This document shows positions 43,964 to 52,497 of a DNA stretch of 64,000 bases, one piece after another. The stretch is from Eggerthella lenta DSM 2243. Its GTDB lineage: Bacteria; Actinomycetota; Coriobacteriia; Coriobacteriales; Eggerthellaceae. Position 1 is the stretch's first letter. The number at the start of each line of letters is the position of its first letter. Both the position numbers and the translations under genes were made by a program. Under the pieces are notes generated by a model that had not been told where the DNA came from, did no database searches, and worked only from the letters and a program-made list of their open reading frames with translations. The DNA is taken from the NCBI RefSeq assembly GCF_000024265.1, contig NC_013204.1:1476180-1540179 (forward strand), given 5' to 3'.

Positions 43964-43999
43964 TTGTATACGACAGGAATCGAAGGCAAGGAAGATGAG

Positions 44000-44491
44000 A
44001 TGACGGATTCGTTCAATGAGACGAAACGCGAGCTGTACGAGCTTATGCAGCGCTCACGGCGCGAGCGGTTCACGCCGCCAACGCCCGAAGGCGTGACGCC
44101 GTCCGAGGCGCGCACGATGATGACGGTCAGCGCTCTTCAACATACGTGCGAGGACGTCAGGCCGGGTCGCGTCGCGGAGCTGACGCACACGACGCCGAGC
44201 GCGTTGTCCCAGACGTTCAAGACCCTCGAGGAGAAGGGCCTCATCGAGCGGCACCGCGCAAGCGGCGATTACCGCGCCGTGTCGGTAAGCCTCACCGAAG
44301 AGGGCGAGCGCTTCGCCGCCGAGGGCAGACGTTTGCGCGACGAGCACATGGACGCGGTCATGGAGCACGTGGGTATCGAGGACATGCGGCATCTCGTTCG
44401 CATCCTGCGCAAAGTGGTCGAGTTCCACGAGCTGGATCCTGAGGCGACGTGCAAGAGCCGCGCGGAAGGAGATGAGGCGCCGTGCGCATAA
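44000..44491 (+). CDS. MarR-family transcriptional regulator
   Basis: 163 aa from ATG 44000 (SD AAGGAAGATGAG); the longer reading runs into the operator. Winged helix-turn-helix: TVSALQHTCEDVRPGRVAELTHTTPSALSQTFKTLEEKGLIERHRASGDYRAVSVSLTEEG pattern, with the recognition helix around SALSQTFKTLEEKG and the DR-like wing SGDYRAV. It is first in an operon with two ABC exporter genes, overlapping the next gene by 10 nt. It probably represses them until an antibiotic, bile or lipid ligand binds. No ligand clue is seen. Confidence 0.88.
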   Translation: MTDSFNETKRELYELMQRSRRERFTPPTPEGVTPSEARTMMTVSALQHTCEDVRPGRVAELTHTTPSALSQTFKTLEEKGLIERHRASGDYRAVSVSLTEEGERFAAEGRRLRDEHMDAVMEHVGIEDMRHLVRILRKVVEFHELDPEATCKSRAEGDEAPCA

Positions 44492-46644
44492 TTCGCTATC
44501 TGAAGAACTGCAAGGTGGCCGTGCTGCTCATCGTGTGCCTGCTCGTCGTGCAGGCGTTCACCGACCTGGCGCTGCCGCACTACACGTCCGATATCGTCGA
44601 TGTGGGCATCCAGCAGTCCGGCGTGGAGCATGCGGCCACCGACGAGATGACGGCCAAGACCCATGACGAGATCGCTATGATGCTTCCGGTCGACGACGAG
44701 CAGACGTTCCGCGACGCTTACACCGAGACGGACGACGGCACGTACAAGCTCAACGACCAGGGCAAGAAGGAGCAGGAGGAGCTCGACCGCATGGTGGCCC
44801 TGCCGCTGGTTGCCATCCATTATTCCAGCCAGATCCCCGACCTCGACCTCGGCCAGGTGATGCAGGCCTACGAGGCCGGCGCTATCGACAAGCAGAAGAT
44901 CCTCGATATGCTGGACGAGGCCAAGCAGCATATGGGGGACATGGGCGACTCCATCGTCGACCAGCAGGCCATCGCCGCCGCCAAGGCGGAGTACGAGTCG
45001 CTCGGCTACAATCTGTCCGACATGCAGATGGGCTACCTCGTGCGCATCGGCCTTTTGATGTTGGGGCTTGCCGCCCTCGGCATGGTCGCGGCCGTGCTCG
45101 TGGGCTTCATCGCCTCGCGCACGGCCGCGAAGGTGGGCGCCACGCTGCGCTCGAAGCTGTTCCGCCGCGTGGTGTCGTTCTCGGACGCCGAGGTGCAAAG
45201 CTTCTCGGCCGCCTCGCTCATCACGCGCGGCACGAACGACATCCAGCTGGTGCAGATGGTCACCGTCATGCTGCTGCGCATGGTGCTGTACGCGCCCATC
45301 CTCGCCATCGGCGGCATCATCATGGTTTCGCGCACGAACCTCGCCATGAGCTGGATCATCATCTTGGCCGTGGCGGTCATCTTCGTGCTCATCATGGTGC
45401 TGATGCGCGTGGCGCTGCCCAAGTTCCAGATCATGCAGACCCTCATCGACCGCGTGAACCTCGTGTCGCGCGAGATCCTCACGGGCCTGCCCGTCATCCG
45501 CGCGTTCGACCGCCAGCCCTACGAGGAGAAGCGCTTCGACGAGGCTTCCACCAAGCTCATGAAGACGCAGCTGTTCACGAACCGCGTCATGACGTTCATG
45601 ATGCCCCTGATGATGCTCATCATGAACGGCGTGTCGGTGCTTATCGTATGGGTGGGCGGCAGCTACATCGACAACGGCACCATCCAGACGGGCGACCTCA
45701 TCGCGTTCATCACCTACGCGATGGTCATCATCATGGGCTTCCTCATGATCGGCATGATCTCCATCATGCTGCCGCGCGCCGACGTGGCGGCCCAGCGCGT
45801 GAACGAGGTGCTGGAAACAAAGCCCACCATCTGCGACCCGGCCGCCGACAAGGCCCGCGACGCCGAGCTGCGCCGCTCGGACGAGGGCGCGACCATCGCC
45901 TTCAACGATGTGAGCTTCCGCTACGGCGATTCGAAGGAATGCGTGCTCGAGCACATCGACTTCACGGCCGAGTCCGGCAAGACCACGGCGCTCATCGGCT
46001 CCACCGGATCGGGCAAGTCGACGGTCATCAAGCTCATCGAGCGCTTCTACGACGTGACGGAGGGCTCGGTCACCATCGACGGCGTGGATGTGCGCGACGT
46101 CACGCAGCAGGCGCTGCGCGAGCAGCTGGGCTACGTGCCGCAGAAGGCGTTTCTGTTCTCAGGCACCATCGAGTCGAACGTGGCCTACGCGGACGAGGGG
46201 ATGCCCGTCGACCGCATCAGGGAGGCCGTCGACATCGCCCAGGCGTCGGAGTTCGTCGCCTCGAAGGAGGAAGGCCTGGGCACGCGCGTGTCGCAAGGCG
46301 GCTCGAACGTGTCGGGCGGCCAGCGCCAGCGCCTGGCCATCGCCCGCGCGCTGGCCACCGAGGCGCGCGCCTACCTGTTCGACGACAGCTTCTCGGCGCT
46401 CGACTACAAGACCGACGCCGCGCTGCGCCAGGAGCTGCACACGCGCCTGGGCGGCAAGACCGTGGTCATCGTGGCGCAGCGCATCTCGACGGTGCTGCAT
46501 GCCGACCGCATCGTGGTGCTGGACGACGGCCGCATCGTGGGCCAGGGCACGCACGAGGAGCTGATGGAAACCTGCGAGGAGTATCGGGAGATCGCGATGT
46601 CCCAGCTGTCGGAAGCCGAGCTGAACGGAGGTGATGCGGCATGA
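44482..46644 (+). CDS. ABC exporter half 1 (permease-ATPase), degenerate ATP site, large external loop
   Basis: 720 aa, GTG start (SD AAGGAGATGAGG). One type IV exporter membrane domain fused to an ATPase. TM1 (about 12-30) and TM2 (about 188-212) are separated by some 150 residues of acidic, helical extracytoplasmic sequence, where exporters normally have a short loop. ATPase: Walker A GSTGSGKST, Q-loop YVPQKAF, signature VSGGQ, Walker B LFDDSFSALD with Asp635 in the place of the catalytic Glu. The Asp is typical of the degenerate site in heterodimeric exporters, and the next gene supplies the other half. Likely multidrug or lipid export under MarR control. Confidence 0.9.
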   Translation: MRIIRYLKNCKVAVLLIVCLLVVQAFTDLALPHYTSDIVDVGIQQSGVEHAATDEMTAKTHDEIAMMLPVDDEQTFRDAYTETDDGTYKLNDQGKKEQEELDRMVALPLVAIHYSSQIPDLDLGQVMQAYEAGAIDKQKILDMLDEAKQHMGDMGDSIVDQQAIAAAKAEYESLGYNLSDMQMGYLVRIGLLMLGLAALGMVAAVLVGFIASRTAAKVGATLRSKLFRRVVSFSDAEVQSFSAASLITRGTNDIQLVQMVTVMLLRMVLYAPILAIGGIIMVSRTNLAMSWIIILAVAVIFVLIMVLMRVALPKFQIMQTLIDRVNLVSREILTGLPVIRAFDRQPYEEKRFDEASTKLMKTQLFTNRVMTFMMPLMMLIMNGVSVLIVWVGGSYIDNGTIQTGDLIAFITYAMVIIMGFLMIGMISIMLPRADVAAQRVNEVLETKPTICDPAADKARDAELRRSDEGATIAFNDVSFRYGDSKECVLEHIDFTAESGKTTALIGSTGSGKSTVIKLIERFYDVTEGSVTIDGVDVRDVTQQALREQLGYVPQKAFLFSGTIESNVAYADEGMPVDRIREAVDIAQASEFVASKEEGLGTRVSQGGSNVSGGQRQRLAIARALATEARAYLFDDSFSALDYKTDAALRQELHTRLGGKTVVIVAQRISTVLHADRIVVLDDGRIVGQGTHEELMETCEEYREIAMSQLSEAELNGGDAA

Positions 46645-48512
46645 GCGCGCAGGAGAACGCCCAGGCGCAGGAACCTCGCCGCGGACCCATGGGCCACGGT
46701 CCCGGCGGGCGCATGATGCCCGGCGAGAAGCCGAAGAACCTCAAGGGAACGCTTGCCAAGCTGATCGCCTTCATGGGCCGTTTCAAGGCAGCCATCGTGG
46801 TGGTGCTCGTGTTTGCCGTGGGCTCCACCATCTTCAACATCGTGGGGCCGAAGGTGCTGTCCACGGCCACTACCGAGCTGTTCAACGGCATCGTGGCGAA
46901 GATCGACGGCTCGGGCGGCATCGACTTCGACGCGATCGCGCGGATCCTCGTGTTCACGCTGGGTCTGTACCTGCTGTCCGCGGCATGCTCGTTCGTGCAG
47001 GGCTGGATCATGAGCTCGGTTTCGCAGCGCACGTGCTACCAGCTGCGCGGCGCCATCGCCGACAAGATCGACCGCATGCCCATGGGCTACTTCGAGCGCA
47101 CGAGCGTGGGCGACACCCTGTCGCGCATCACGAACGACGTGGACACGCTGGGCCAGAGCCTGAACCAGGGCGTCACCCAGCTCATCACGTCGGTGACCAC
47201 CATCATCGGCGTGCTCATCATGATGCTGTCCATCAACCCGCTCATGACGCTGATCACCGTGGTCATTCTTCCGGTTTCCGTCGTGCTCATCATGGTGGTG
47301 GTGAAGCGCTCGCAGAAGTACTTCGTGGCGCAGCAGCGCACGCTCGGCAAGATCAACGGCATCGTGGAGGAGACGTTCTCGGGTCACGCTATCGTGAAGG
47401 CGTTCAACCGCGAGGACGGCACGGTCGACCGCTTCAACGAGACGAACGCGAAGCTGTACGGGTCGGCGTGGAAGTCGCAGTTCTTCAGCGGCCTCATGCA
47501 GCCTATCATGACGTTCGTCGGCAACCTGGGCTACGTGGCCGTCGCCATCGCCGGCAGCTTCCTGGCCGTGCAAGGCGTCATCACGGTGGGCGACATCCAG
47601 GCGTTCATCCAGTACGTGAAGAACTTCACGCAGCCCATCACCCAGCTCACGCAGGTGTCCAACGTGCTGCAGCAGATGGCCGCGGCCGCCGAGCGCATCT
47701 TTGAGTTCCTCGACGCGCCCGAGGAGGAGCCCGACCATGCGACCGCCCGTACCGCCGACGTGGAGTGCAACGTGCAGTTCGACCACGTGCGCTTCGGCTA
47801 CGATCCGGAGAAGCCGGTGATCAAGGACTTCTCGGCCCAGGTGTCGGAAGGCCAGACCGTCGCGCTGGTCGGCCCCACGGGCGCCGGCAAGACCACCATG
47901 GTCAAGCTGCTCATGCGCTTCTACGACGTGCAGTCGGGCTGCATCAAGATCGGCGGCACGGACATCCGCGATTTCGCGCGCGACGATCTGCGCAGCCTGT
48001 TCGGCATGGTGCTGCAGGACACGTGGCTGTTCCACGGCACCATTCGCGACAACATCCGCTACGGCAAGCTGGACGCCACCGACGAGGAGGTGGAGGCGGC
48101 GGCGAAGGCGGCCTACGTCAACCACTTCATCCAGACGCTGCCGCAGGGCTACGACACCGAGATCAACGAGGACGCCAGCAACATCAGCCAGGGCCAGCGC
48201 CAGCTGCTGACCATCGCGCGCGCCATCCTGGCCGACCGCCGCATGCTCATCCTCGACGAGGCCACCAGCTCGGTGGACACGCGCACCGAGGAGCGTATCC
48301 AGAAGGCCATGGACAACCTCATGGCCGGGCGCACCTCGTTCGTCATCGCGCATCGCCTGTCCACCATCAAGAGCGCGGATCTCATCCTCGTCATCCGCGA
48401 CGGCGACATCGTGGAGCAGGGCACGCACGAGGAACTGCTGGCGCTTGGCGGTTTCTACGCGGAGTTGTATAATTCTCAGTTCACCGAGACGATTGACGAG
48501 GTGGAGGACTAG
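46641..48512 (+). CDS. ABC exporter half 2 (permease-ATPase)
   Basis: 623 aa, overlapping half 1 by 4 nt. A Pro/Gly/Met-rich N-terminal leader of about 30 residues, six TMs (first about 46-68), and an ATPase with Walker A GPTGAGKTT, Q-loop MVLQDTW, Walker B MLILDEATSSVD with catalytic Glu, and H-loop VIAHRLST. The signature is ISQGQ rather than LSGGQ (about residues 514-518). A defective signature here and a defective Walker B in half 1 would meet in the same composite site, so the pair has one working and one degenerate ATP site, as in known heterodimeric exporters (TM287/288, BmrCD). Confidence 0.92.
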   Translation: MSAQENAQAQEPRRGPMGHGPGGRMMPGEKPKNLKGTLAKLIAFMGRFKAAIVVVLVFAVGSTIFNIVGPKVLSTATTELFNGIVAKIDGSGGIDFDAIARILVFTLGLYLLSAACSFVQGWIMSSVSQRTCYQLRGAIADKIDRMPMGYFERTSVGDTLSRITNDVDTLGQSLNQGVTQLITSVTTIIGVLIMMLSINPLMTLITVVILPVSVVLIMVVVKRSQKYFVAQQRTLGKINGIVEETFSGHAIVKAFNREDGTVDRFNETNAKLYGSAWKSQFFSGLMQPIMTFVGNLGYVAVAIAGSFLAVQGVITVGDIQAFIQYVKNFTQPITQLTQVSNVLQQMAAAAERIFEFLDAPEEEPDHATARTADVECNVQFDHVRFGYDPEKPVIKDFSAQVSEGQTVALVGPTGAGKTTMVKLLMRFYDVQSGCIKIGGTDIRDFARDDLRSLFGMVLQDTWLFHGTIRDNIRYGKLDATDEEVEAAAKAAYVNHFIQTLPQGYDTEINEDASNISQGQRQLLTIARAILADRRMLILDEATSSVDTRTEERIQKAMDNLMAGRTSFVIAHRLSTIKSADLILVIRDGDIVEQGTHEELLALGGFYAELYNSQFTETIDEVED

Positions 48513-48564
48513 CGCATACGGGCGCGTCTTCGCCCCCTCGCTCAGGGAATGGGAACAGCGACGT

Positions 48565-49284
48565 ATGCCCGCAACGGGAACTGAGAGCGCATCAGCGCAG
48601 ATGCAAGGCGCGCCTGAAGGCAAGGCGCGCCTTGCCGTGTTCGACTTCGACGGCACCAGCATCGCGGGCAACTCGCCCGTGCTGCTGGTCAGCCACCTTC
48701 TGCGTCGCAAGATGCTGAAGAAGCGAGTCGTCTTCCGCATCCTTCTGTGGGCGGCCGCCTACAAGCTGCGCCTGCCGCAGAACGAGGCGGCCGTGCGCGG
48801 TCTCGTGTTCACGGCGTTCGAGGGCAAGCCCGCCGCCGAGGTGGACGCCTTCCTCGCCGAGTTCTACGACGAGCGCATCGCGCCGCTGTTCAGGCCCGAG
48901 GCGGATGCCGCCATGCGCGCCCACGCCGAGGCGGGGGACACCGTGGTGGTCATCTCGGCCACGTTCGAGCCTATCATCCTGCGCGCCATGGAGCGCCATC
49001 CGTTCGACAACCAGATATCCACGCGCATGAGCGTGGCCACCGACGGCACCTACACCCGCGCGGTGGAGGGTCTGCCGGTGGAGGGGGAGGAGAAGCTGGC
49101 TGCCGTGCGCCGCTTCGGCGACAGCCGTTTCGGGCCGGGCAACTGGGAGCTCGCCTACGCGTACGGCGACCATCATTCCGACCGCGCCGTGCTGTCGGCC
49201 GCGGAGCACCCCCGCGCCGTGTCGCCTGATCGGCCGCTCGCCCGCACCGCGCGCGAAAAGGGCTGGGAGATCCTCGACTGGTAG
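48565..49284 (+). CDS. HAD-superfamily phosphatase, IB (SerB-like) subfamily
   Basis: 239 aa from ATG 48565. HAD motif I VFDFDGTSIAGN (nucleophile and acid Asp of DFDGT), motif II VVVISATFEPI, motif III/IV K-region VEGEEKLAAV and YGDHHSDRAVL. The IB subfamily dephosphorylates phosphoserine, glycerol-phosphate-type lipids or similar small phosphates. The helical cap (about residues 40-115) is basic. It begins 52 nt after the ABC exporter and may be in the same transcript. Substrate not predictable. Confidence 0.85.
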   Translation: MPATGTESASAQMQGAPEGKARLAVFDFDGTSIAGNSPVLLVSHLLRRKMLKKRVVFRILLWAAAYKLRLPQNEAAVRGLVFTAFEGKPAAEVDAFLAEFYDERIAPLFRPEADAAMRAHAEAGDTVVVISATFEPIILRAMERHPFDNQISTRMSVATDGTYTRAVEGLPVEGEEKLAAVRRFGDSRFGPGNWELAYAYGDHHSDRAVLSAAEHPRAVSPDRPLARTAREKGWEILDW

Positions 49285-49431
49285 AGCCTTGCGCTCATAC
49301 CCTTCGGGTTGCTTACGTTTTGGGGTTTTTGCGGTTCGGCCTATGCGGGGGCTTTCTTCTTGGGTAAAATGTGACCTGGACATAGTCATTTTCTCGCGAC
49401 GTGCGATCACATCGAAAAGGAGGTTGGGTCC

Positions 49432-50985
49432 ATGTTTGAGAACGATGCGAACAGCTCGCCCAGCCAGAACGACGAGCATAGCAATTCCTCGACCGAGTAC
49501 CTGCGGCTCGCTTCCCAGGCGTGCGCTTCGGGCGACGCGGTCCTCGGCATGCATCTGTACCTGGCGGCGTTCGAGCGCGCGCAGCACGGCGAAGGCTCCG
49601 CCGTCGACGAAGCGGCGCTCGAGGGCCTGAAGCAGGCCTGGCAGCTGGCCTGCAAGCTCAAGGAGCGCTCCATCGCCGAATACGCGTTCGAGCGCCTCGA
49701 GCCCTACCTGTCCTCGGACGAGGCCGCGGCTTGCGCCGAGCAGCTGCAGAGCCTCGCGCTCGACAAGCTGGAGGAGTACGGCCTTTCGCGTGAGGACCTG
49801 GAGGACATGACCGACATGATCTCCCAGGACTTCCTGGGCTTCGATGCCGCGCGCCTCATGCGGGTGGAGCACGTCACCGAGCCGTCTTCGGCGTGCGTCG
49901 CCGAGGCTGCGCCGCAGGCCGCTCAGAGCGCCGCGGCGGACGAGGGCGGCGAGGAGGGCGAAAAGGCTCCGTCCGTCTCCGAGGTGCAGAAGTCGCTCGC
50001 CGAGGCCATCCAGGCATGCGGCGACGATGCCGACGCTCATGCGGTGGTGTCGTCCCTCGAGAACATAACGTATCGCGAGCTCGTGGGCTACGACGAGACC
50101 GTGAAGCTCATGCGCGACTTCGGGGTGGGCATGCAGCACGACGAGCGCTTCCAAGAGCTGGTGGAGCTGCTGAACGCGCGCCACGGCTTGGACCGCATGC
50201 CGGCCTCCGACGCGCTGCTGTTCCGTTCTCCGGCGCGCGAGGACGCGAACCGATTCATGGCGGCCACGCTGGGCGAGCTGGGGCTGCCGGCCATCCGCAT
50301 GCACATGGAGGAGAACCTTCAGGGGATGCCGGTGCTGTGCGTCATGGCGCAGGCCGACCGCCAGCCGAAGCTCAACGCGGCGCGCAACGCCTTCGAGGGC
50401 GCGGGCGTGCTCATGCTGGAGGACCTGGATCTGTGGATGTCGCCCATGGTGGAGTCGGCCGGCGACGATCTGGGCGGGTTCATCATGGCCAGCCTGTCGC
50501 GGGGCGCGCGCGAGGCCATCAGCCTCATCCGCTCGGCGGTGGAGAACCCCGACGTGTTCGTGCTGGCCTCCTCGTCCGAGGCGGGGGAGATCGACCCGTT
50601 CTTCTTCGACCTCCTGGAGCCGCTGTCGGTGATCGACATCGACTTTCCCACGGTGTCCGAGCGCGACGACATCTGGATGGAGATAGCCCGCGAGCATCCG
50701 TCCCTGCGCGGCATCGACCGTGCATCGCTTGTGCGCTATTCGGCGCAGATGCCGCGCTACGACATGTACATGGCCGCCCGCGAGGCCATCGAGGAGGCTT
50801 ACAAGGCCAGCCTCGTCGCGCGCCGCTACCTGCCGGTGACGGCGGACAACCTGTACGACAAGCTGGCGGCCTACCAGCCGCTCGATTCCGACGAGTACCG
50901 CGCACTCGAGGAGGCGGTCGTCAGCGACTTCAGGCGCGAGCTGGAGCATCTGGAAGACCTGCTCGACAGGGAAGAGGGGAACTGA
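49432..50985 (+). CDS. AAA+-like protein with a lost P-loop
   Basis: 517 aa, excellent SD AAAAGGAGG. Residues 1-130 are helical and repeat-like; 140-185 an acidic linker; 200 onward looks like an AAA+ module. The segment DALLFRSPAREDANRFMAATLGEL occupies the place of a Walker A strand-loop-helix but lacks G-x-x-x-x-G-K-T. GVLMLEDLDLW (325-335) resembles Walker B, VFVLASSSE a sensor-1 strand, and IDFPTVSERDDIWMEIAREHPSLRGIDRASLVRYSAQMPRY the helical lid. It probably cannot hydrolyse ATP and may be a scaffold. Its stop overlaps the start of an Rrf2 regulator by 1 nt. No named family recognised. Confidence 0.7.
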   Translation: MFENDANSSPSQNDEHSNSSTEYLRLASQACASGDAVLGMHLYLAAFERAQHGEGSAVDEAALEGLKQAWQLACKLKERSIAEYAFERLEPYLSSDEAAACAEQLQSLALDKLEEYGLSREDLEDMTDMISQDFLGFDAARLMRVEHVTEPSSACVAEAAPQAAQSAAADEGGEEGEKAPSVSEVQKSLAEAIQACGDDADAHAVVSSLENITYRELVGYDETVKLMRDFGVGMQHDERFQELVELLNARHGLDRMPASDALLFRSPAREDANRFMAATLGELGLPAIRMHMEENLQGMPVLCVMAQADRQPKLNAARNAFEGAGVLMLEDLDLWMSPMVESAGDDLGGFIMASLSRGAREAISLIRSAVENPDVFVLASSSEAGEIDPFFFDLLEPLSVIDIDFPTVSERDDIWMEIAREHPSLRGIDRASLVRYSAQMPRYDMYMAAREAIEEAYKASLVARRYLPVTADNLYDKLAAYQPLDSDEYRALEEAVVSDFRRELEHLEDLLDREEGN

Positions 50986-51545
50986 TGGACGTCACGCGCC
51001 GCTGCGACTATGCTTGCCGGATACTGAGGGCCGCCTACAAGAGCGGGGAGGCCTATGTTTCGGTGTCCGACATCGCCGAGCAGGAGGACATTCCCTACGC
51101 CTTCGCGCGCAGCATCCAGCACGACCTGGTGAAGGGCGGGCTCATCAAGACGGTACGCGGAGCTCGCGGCGGGCTCGCGCTCAACTGCGATCCGGCCGCC
51201 GTGACCCTGCTGGAAGTGCTCGAGGCGGTTCAGGGGCCGGTGAGCATCTCGCTGTGCGTGATGGATCCCGCTTACTGCGACAAACAGAAGGACTGCGCCT
51301 ACAACAAGCTGTGGCAGGGAGCCGATCGGCTGCTGAACGCCTACTTCGGCGCTATCACGCTCAAGGACCTCATCGAGCAGGGGGCGTCGCATCCGGTGGT
51401 GGAAGCCGCTATGGCGAAGGCGAAGGACTCAGACGCGGTTCCGGCCGCCGTCCGCTGCGCTGCGCAATGCGCCGCGCCCACGCCGCGCATTGCCGCGGAA
51501 GCTCCCGAAGCCGACGACGCGAGCGCGTGCGAATCGTGCGCATAG
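50985..51545 (+). CDS. Rrf2-family regulator with iron-sulfur-type cysteines
   Basis: 186 aa, start at ATG 50985 (TGATG overlap, SD GAAGAGGGG). The N-terminal winged helix is typical: DYACRILRAAYKSGEAYVSVSDIAEQEDIPYAFARSIQHDLVKGGLIKTVRGARGGLALNCD pattern. The three-cysteine cluster C-x6-C-x5-C in SLCVMDPAYCDKQKDCAYNKLW fits the [Fe-S] loop of IscR/NsrR/RsrR-type sensors. A 45-residue tail unusual for the family adds four more cysteines (CAAQC, CESC). It likely senses oxygen, NO or iron status; targets unknown. Gene overlaps the following glycosylase. Confidence 0.87.
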   Translation: MDVTRRCDYACRILRAAYKSGEAYVSVSDIAEQEDIPYAFARSIQHDLVKGGLIKTVRGARGGLALNCDPAAVTLLEVLEAVQGPVSISLCVMDPAYCDKQKDCAYNKLWQGADRLLNAYFGAITLKDLIEQGASHPVVEAAMAKAKDSDAVPAAVRCAAQCAAPTPRIAAEAPEADDASACESCA

Positions 51546-52411
51546 CGGGTTCCGGCTCGGTTGCGTGGCCGTCCGAGGCGCTCGGGCGCGACGAGTTCGT
51601 GGAGCTTGTGCGCCGCGAGGGCGCTCGGCTGCATCGCGACCTGCCCTGGCGTTACATCGACGACCCGTACGCCGTGCTGGTGAGCGAGGTCATGCTGCAG
51701 CAGACTCAGGTGGCTCGCGTCGAGAAGCACTGGACGCGCTTCCTGTCGCTGTTTCCCACCATCGACTCCCTGGCGGCCGCAGGCACGGCCGACGTGCTGG
51801 CGCAGTGGCAGGGGCTGGGGTACAATCGCCGCGCGCTCGCGCTCAAGCGGGCGGCCGAGACGTGTTCGGCCGAGCGGGGAGGGCTGCTGCCCGACACGGC
51901 TGAGGAGCTGGAAACGCTTCCGGGCATCGGTCCGGCCACGGCGGCGGGCGTTATGGCGTTCGCCTACAACCGCCCCTCCGTGTACATCGAGACGAACGTG
52001 CGCACGGTGTTCCTGCACGAGCTGTTCCCCGACCGCGACAAGGTTTCCGACCGCGAGCTGGCGCCGCTTGTTGCGTCCACCTGTCCTGAGGACGACGCCC
52101 GGGCCTGGTACTACGCGCTGCTCGATTACGGCGCGCACCTTAAGACGCTCGTGGCGAACCCTTCGCGGCGCAGCGCCCACTACGCGCGCCAGTCGGCCTT
52201 CGAGGGCTCGCGGCGGCAGAAGCGCGCCGAGCTCGTGCGCGTCGTGCTGGCCGAGCCGGGCATCGGCGCCGACGAGCTGGCCGAGCGCCTCGACGCCTTC
52301 GAGCGCGCCGCCGGGCGCGACGGCGTGGACGCGGCCACGTTCGAGTCCATCGTGGCCGACCTCGTGTCCGAAGGCTTCTTCCGCCGAGAGGGCGGCGCGT
52401 TCTTCGCCTGA
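51527..52411 (+). CDS. MutY-like HhH-GPD DNA glycosylase lacking the Fe-S cluster
   Basis: 294 aa if started at GTG 51527 (GTG 51536 also possible; no strong SD, overlaps the upstream gene). Base-excision glycosylase fold: LPWRYIDDPYAVLVSEVMLQQTQVARV with the MutY Glu and QQTQ, and the helix-hairpin-helix LPGIGPATAAGV. Two departures: the catalytic Asp position reads YIETNVRTVF (Glu for the usual D in LDGN/VDTH), and the four cluster cysteines after DYGAHLK are absent (NPSRRSAHYARQS instead). A C-terminal helical extension of about 70 aa replaces the MutT-like 8-oxoG reader. It could excise adenine opposite 8-oxoG or another mismatch. Confidence 0.82.
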   Translation: MRIVRIAGSGSVAWPSEALGRDEFVELVRREGARLHRDLPWRYIDDPYAVLVSEVMLQQTQVARVEKHWTRFLSLFPTIDSLAAAGTADVLAQWQGLGYNRRALALKRAAETCSAERGGLLPDTAEELETLPGIGPATAAGVMAFAYNRPSVYIETNVRTVFLHELFPDRDKVSDRELAPLVASTCPEDDARAWYYALLDYGAHLKTLVANPSRRSAHYARQSAFEGSRRQKRAELVRVVLAEPGIGADELAERLDAFERAAGRDGVDAATFESIVADLVSEGFFRREGGAFFA

Positions 52412-52489
52412 CGGGGCCCGCTGCGGCGGGAGGTTGCATTCTTTGCCCTCCTCCGGTTCCGGTCCGCGCTTGGGATGGCATGCGGTCGA

Positions 52490-52497
52490 ATCCTTTT
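52490..52497 (+). repeat. Left target-site duplication of the IS256-family element
   Basis: ATCCTTTT, repeated exactly at 53997-54004 on the other side of the element. Confidence 0.85.
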
